Of a stretch of DNA of 64,000 nt, positions 61,503 to 64,000 are shown piece by piece; position 1 is the stretch's first letter; each line of letters opens with the position of its first letter. The DNA is from Rhyacichthys aspro (lineage: Eukaryota; Chordata; Actinopteri; Gobiiformes; Rhyacichthyidae), in contig CM072154.1 in assembly GCA_036850595.1 (NCBI GenBank), positions 19,351,330 to 19,415,329 on the forward strand, in the 5' to 3' direction. The translations under genes were made by a program, and so were the position numbers. The notes under the pieces are model-generated. The model searched no databases and was not told the DNA's origin. It saw only the letters and a program-made list of their open reading frames with translations.

Positions 61503-61946
61503 GAACAACCTGCCCACCGGCACCTACCATCTTTTACCATCGTCCGGGTGCGTGTTTCACACTAATTGGACACTTTAACTGCAGGGTGAACGGTGCATTA
61601 AATATATGTCTGTCTCTTACAGTTTTTTGTCAACAAGAAGAAACATCAAACAAGATCTGAGCAATAAAAAGAATTGACTTGACAACCGTCACAAGCTTGC
61701 ACCATGCATTCGACCAGATTACACCGATTGCCTGCAGAATCTATGCAGACCTGCTTTTTTTCTCCATTATTTTTATGTGACAGTTACAAATGTTTTGGGG
61801 AAACAGCAAATGTTTTTCTAAATCTGTCCTAAGTTTTTACACCAAATGGTTTTTAAAGAAAAAAAAATGGGATTTGATATCTGGTCAGTTTGACATTTTT
61901 AAATAACTTTTTATGTATTCAAACATTTTAACAAAATGCAAGCTCA

Positions 61947-61952
61947 AATAAA
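61947..61952 (+). terminator. ybx1 poly(A) signal
   Basis: AATAAA, 445 bases after the stop codon. A GT-rich element (gagttgtggc) follows about 20 bases later. Confidence 0.75.
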
Positions 61953-62016
61953 AGTCCAGAAACCAGGAAACGAGTTGTGGCTTTATTCTTCAGATAGGCC
62001 TGTTCAGACAAATTAC

Positions 62017-62022
62017 TTTATT
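62017..62022 (-). terminator. RhoGEF poly(A) signal (candidate)
   Basis: AATAAA on the minus strand, 433 bases past the RhoGEF stop. A second one at 61987-61982 would place its cleavage site at or inside the ybx1 3' end. Confidence 0.55.
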
Positions 62023-62454
62023 AAATTTAGAGCGGTAATGTCTAAAATGTCTCTGCAGCAGAGAGACAGTTTGTAGTCACAGATAAAAGCCTGTAGTTAC
62101 AATGTAATAACACAATTTACCATTGCTTCAAGTTAATGTCTATAAAGTCGATATAGAAAACACCAAGACTAATGCTTTTATACATTTCAGTACAAAGTTA
62201 TTCACACAATTGAAGACGACAGGTGTTCAGTGAGGACTGCACATGTTCAGGACACAATGTACCATTAAGAATAATTATATTCAAGACACAAATTCTGAAG
62301 ATCAAATGATAAAAACTTGTACTTGGCACTGGTACTATATCACATTTGATTTTTCTCTTCTTTAGTTGGGAGTAAATACATCTCTGTTCAGTGATCAGCT
62401 TCACCACAGCTGGACTTTGGCATTTACAACACACTTCGGGCTGAAGACTGTCCG

Positions 62455-63248
62455 TTAAACATTGGTCTCTTTGCGCAGCCTCTTCATACGCTGCACATTG
62501 TTCTCTATGGCGTTGAGGTCAGTGATCTCAGTAGCACAGCTGGCAGGAAACCAACCTCTCTCTCCGTCCCGCATCCTCTCCCCATAGCACCACCCTGGAA
62601 TGAACATTTCAGTCAATTTTACACATGCTATCCTTAAAAAATATAATGAAAATAATAGATAGAAATCCTTACCGTCTTCTTTCTGTAGTAGGATTACGAG
62701 TTCAGCCTGCTGCAAGCTCAGTTCATCAGGTTCCTTTGGCATGTAGGCTTTAGTAGCCTCATACTGGGGCAGACCTAACACACACAAAATTTAGCTTTAG
62801 TCTTTTAAAATGCTTTTATATGGCAGCTCTCAAACCAATTCTAATATAAGACGCTTTTAGATGTGAGTTGTAAATGTATGTGTAAAGTTTTCTTTTTATC
62901 TATTTATTTTGTTTACCATATACAACCTGAGGGTTAACTCATAATAAACATAAAAATTATCCAGCACCAGGTCAAATATCTGTGAAAAGAGGGAGACTGT
63001 GGAGCTCTAAGTTTGCATGTTAAGCAGTCACACACTAATTTGAATTGGAAAAGATGTCTACCATCTGTTTTCTGTGCAGTACACTGTGTTCTGATCGTTC
63101 TTGGGGAAATTAACAGCCCACTTTTCATTGGCTGCCATTTTAGAAATCAAACTTTAAGAACTACAATACACACTCACCATCTTTACAAGTGAAGACAGCA
63201 GCCTGTTTGTGTTCTGTTAAAGCAACTATCCATCGAGCACGATCCGCC
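62455..63248 (-). CDS. Ephexin-type RhoGEF (ARHGEF26/ARHGEF16-like), C-terminal exons only
   Basis: Three exons, 63248-63178, 62774-62673 and 62594-62455, join in phase; the gene continues to the right of the window. The first reads ADRARWIVALTEHKQ, typical of the end of a PH domain. The next two form an SH3 domain: LPQYEATKAYMPKEPDEL, SLQQAELVILLQKEDGW, then RMRDGERGWFPASC. The tail NNVQRMKRLRKETNV ends in a class I PDZ ligand (ETNV). SGEF/ARHGEF26 is a RhoG exchange factor that binds Dlg/Scribble through such a tail, and ARHGEF16 is closely similar. I cannot separate the two from this tail. The DH domain is not in the window. Confidence 0.88.
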
Positions 63249-64000
63249 CTTTATTAAAAAAAAAAATGGAGACAACAAACGTGATTACTTTGTTTGTAAC
63301 TCAGATGTCTGCCAGTAGAGGGAGACATAGACAAACACGAGGTGGCCTCAGCTGACACCGGGGATTTTAAAGGGACAGGGGAGTGGGGTTGTGTGAGGAT
63401 ACTGCTGCATGGTTAACCCTGTTTAGAAAAGCAGACGGGAGGAATTAGACAGGGATGTGAATGCTCTAAATGTGTCCAGGAGATATAAGTACCTGAAATG
63501 AACTGTTAAGTGTACAACTGCGTTTTTATTCAGACAGATATCTCTTGCTGACATTCAGGCTGCAGATAGTCTAATACCGGTGCGCTGTTAGTCCTAGGAC
63601 AGTGCAAATATAGAATCAAAATGGCAACCACTGCAAATATTTATTTATTTGTAGTTCATTTGAAGGGACTGATAAAATAAACAGATTATCTTAATCCGAT
63701 GTATGTATCATAGTGTTCATGGCCAAGGCTAATCTGCAAAACACCTGTCTCTAGAAGGGCTTTTTACAGTTTATATTACATTAAATACATTATAAAAATA
63801 AAAATCAACAGTAAATACAAGAAAATATCCAAAAAACAAATAGCAGAGATAGAAAGTGTAAATATATACACACATGGGCACATTCATACACACAAATATG
63901 TAAAAGAGTATAGCCTAATAATGTTAGTATTTTGTTATTGTGGCTATTTTCTTGTTAACATTATCCTAGCCACTCTAGGTTTATGCAGCTAAATGTATTC
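63249..64000. other. RhoGEF intron up to window edge
   Basis: No further exon identified. An A-rich tract and a TA/CA-rich stretch lie at about 63780-63900. Confidence 0.45.

Noticed and set aside
1..64000. CRISPR arrays, operons, phage or other prokaryotic systems
   Set aside because: All recognised genes are intron-split vertebrate genes. The tandem repeats lack unique spacers of constant length.

Overview
The window is vertebrate nuclear DNA, almost certainly from a teleost fish. Genes are split into short exons by GT-AG introns, the background is AT-rich, and the interspersed DNA is typical of fish: L2/Rex1-type LINE fragments, a tRNA-derived SINE, hAT-type non-autonomous DNA transposons and minisatellites. 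I rebuilt the genes by joining exons by hand and checking splice dinucleotides and reading phase. Most single open frames in the window are chance frames or shadows. I saw no prokaryotic, phage or viral system.

Layout. (1) 1-4134: edge fragment of a LINE reverse transcriptase, then sequence that probably includes the 3' UTR of the next gene. (2) 4135-33146, minus: a complete 12-exon NECAB-family gene (EF-hand plus ABM-like domain, 358 codons, closest to NECAB3). Its large introns hold most of the repeats, two RFX X-box-like palindromes, a split 31-bp minisatellite and two hAT-type elements. A third, degenerate hAT relative lies in intron 1. (3) 34596-38190, minus: a complete 12-exon Gfo/Idh/MocA oxidoreductase (427 aa) of a type best known from bacteria, with a probable non-coding first exon ending at 39129. 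(4) 40132-41998, plus: taf10, head-to-head with the oxidoreductase. (5) 43379-55016, plus: ppih, whose 7 kb first intron contains (6) 45962-47026, minus: an intact gpr160-like orphan GPCR. (7) 57946-61502, plus: ybx1, with three CCAAT boxes upstream. (8) 62455-63248, minus: the last three exons of an ARHGEF26/ARHGEF16-type RhoGEF that continues past the right edge, tail-to-tail with ybx1.

The genes do not form a pathway. Three are core nuclear or RNA genes (taf10 in TFIID/SAGA, ppih in the U4/U6.U5 snRNP, ybx1 in mRNP packaging). The others act in calcium signalling (NECAB), small-molecule redox (oxidoreductase), membrane reception (gpr160) and Rho signalling (RhoGEF). I recall ppih and ybx1 as neighbours in human too. 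The points most worth a second look are the bacterial-type oxidoreductase, the GPCR nested antisense in a ppih intron, the hAT-type elements carrying an internal expanding minisatellite, and the perfect X-box inside a split minisatellite.
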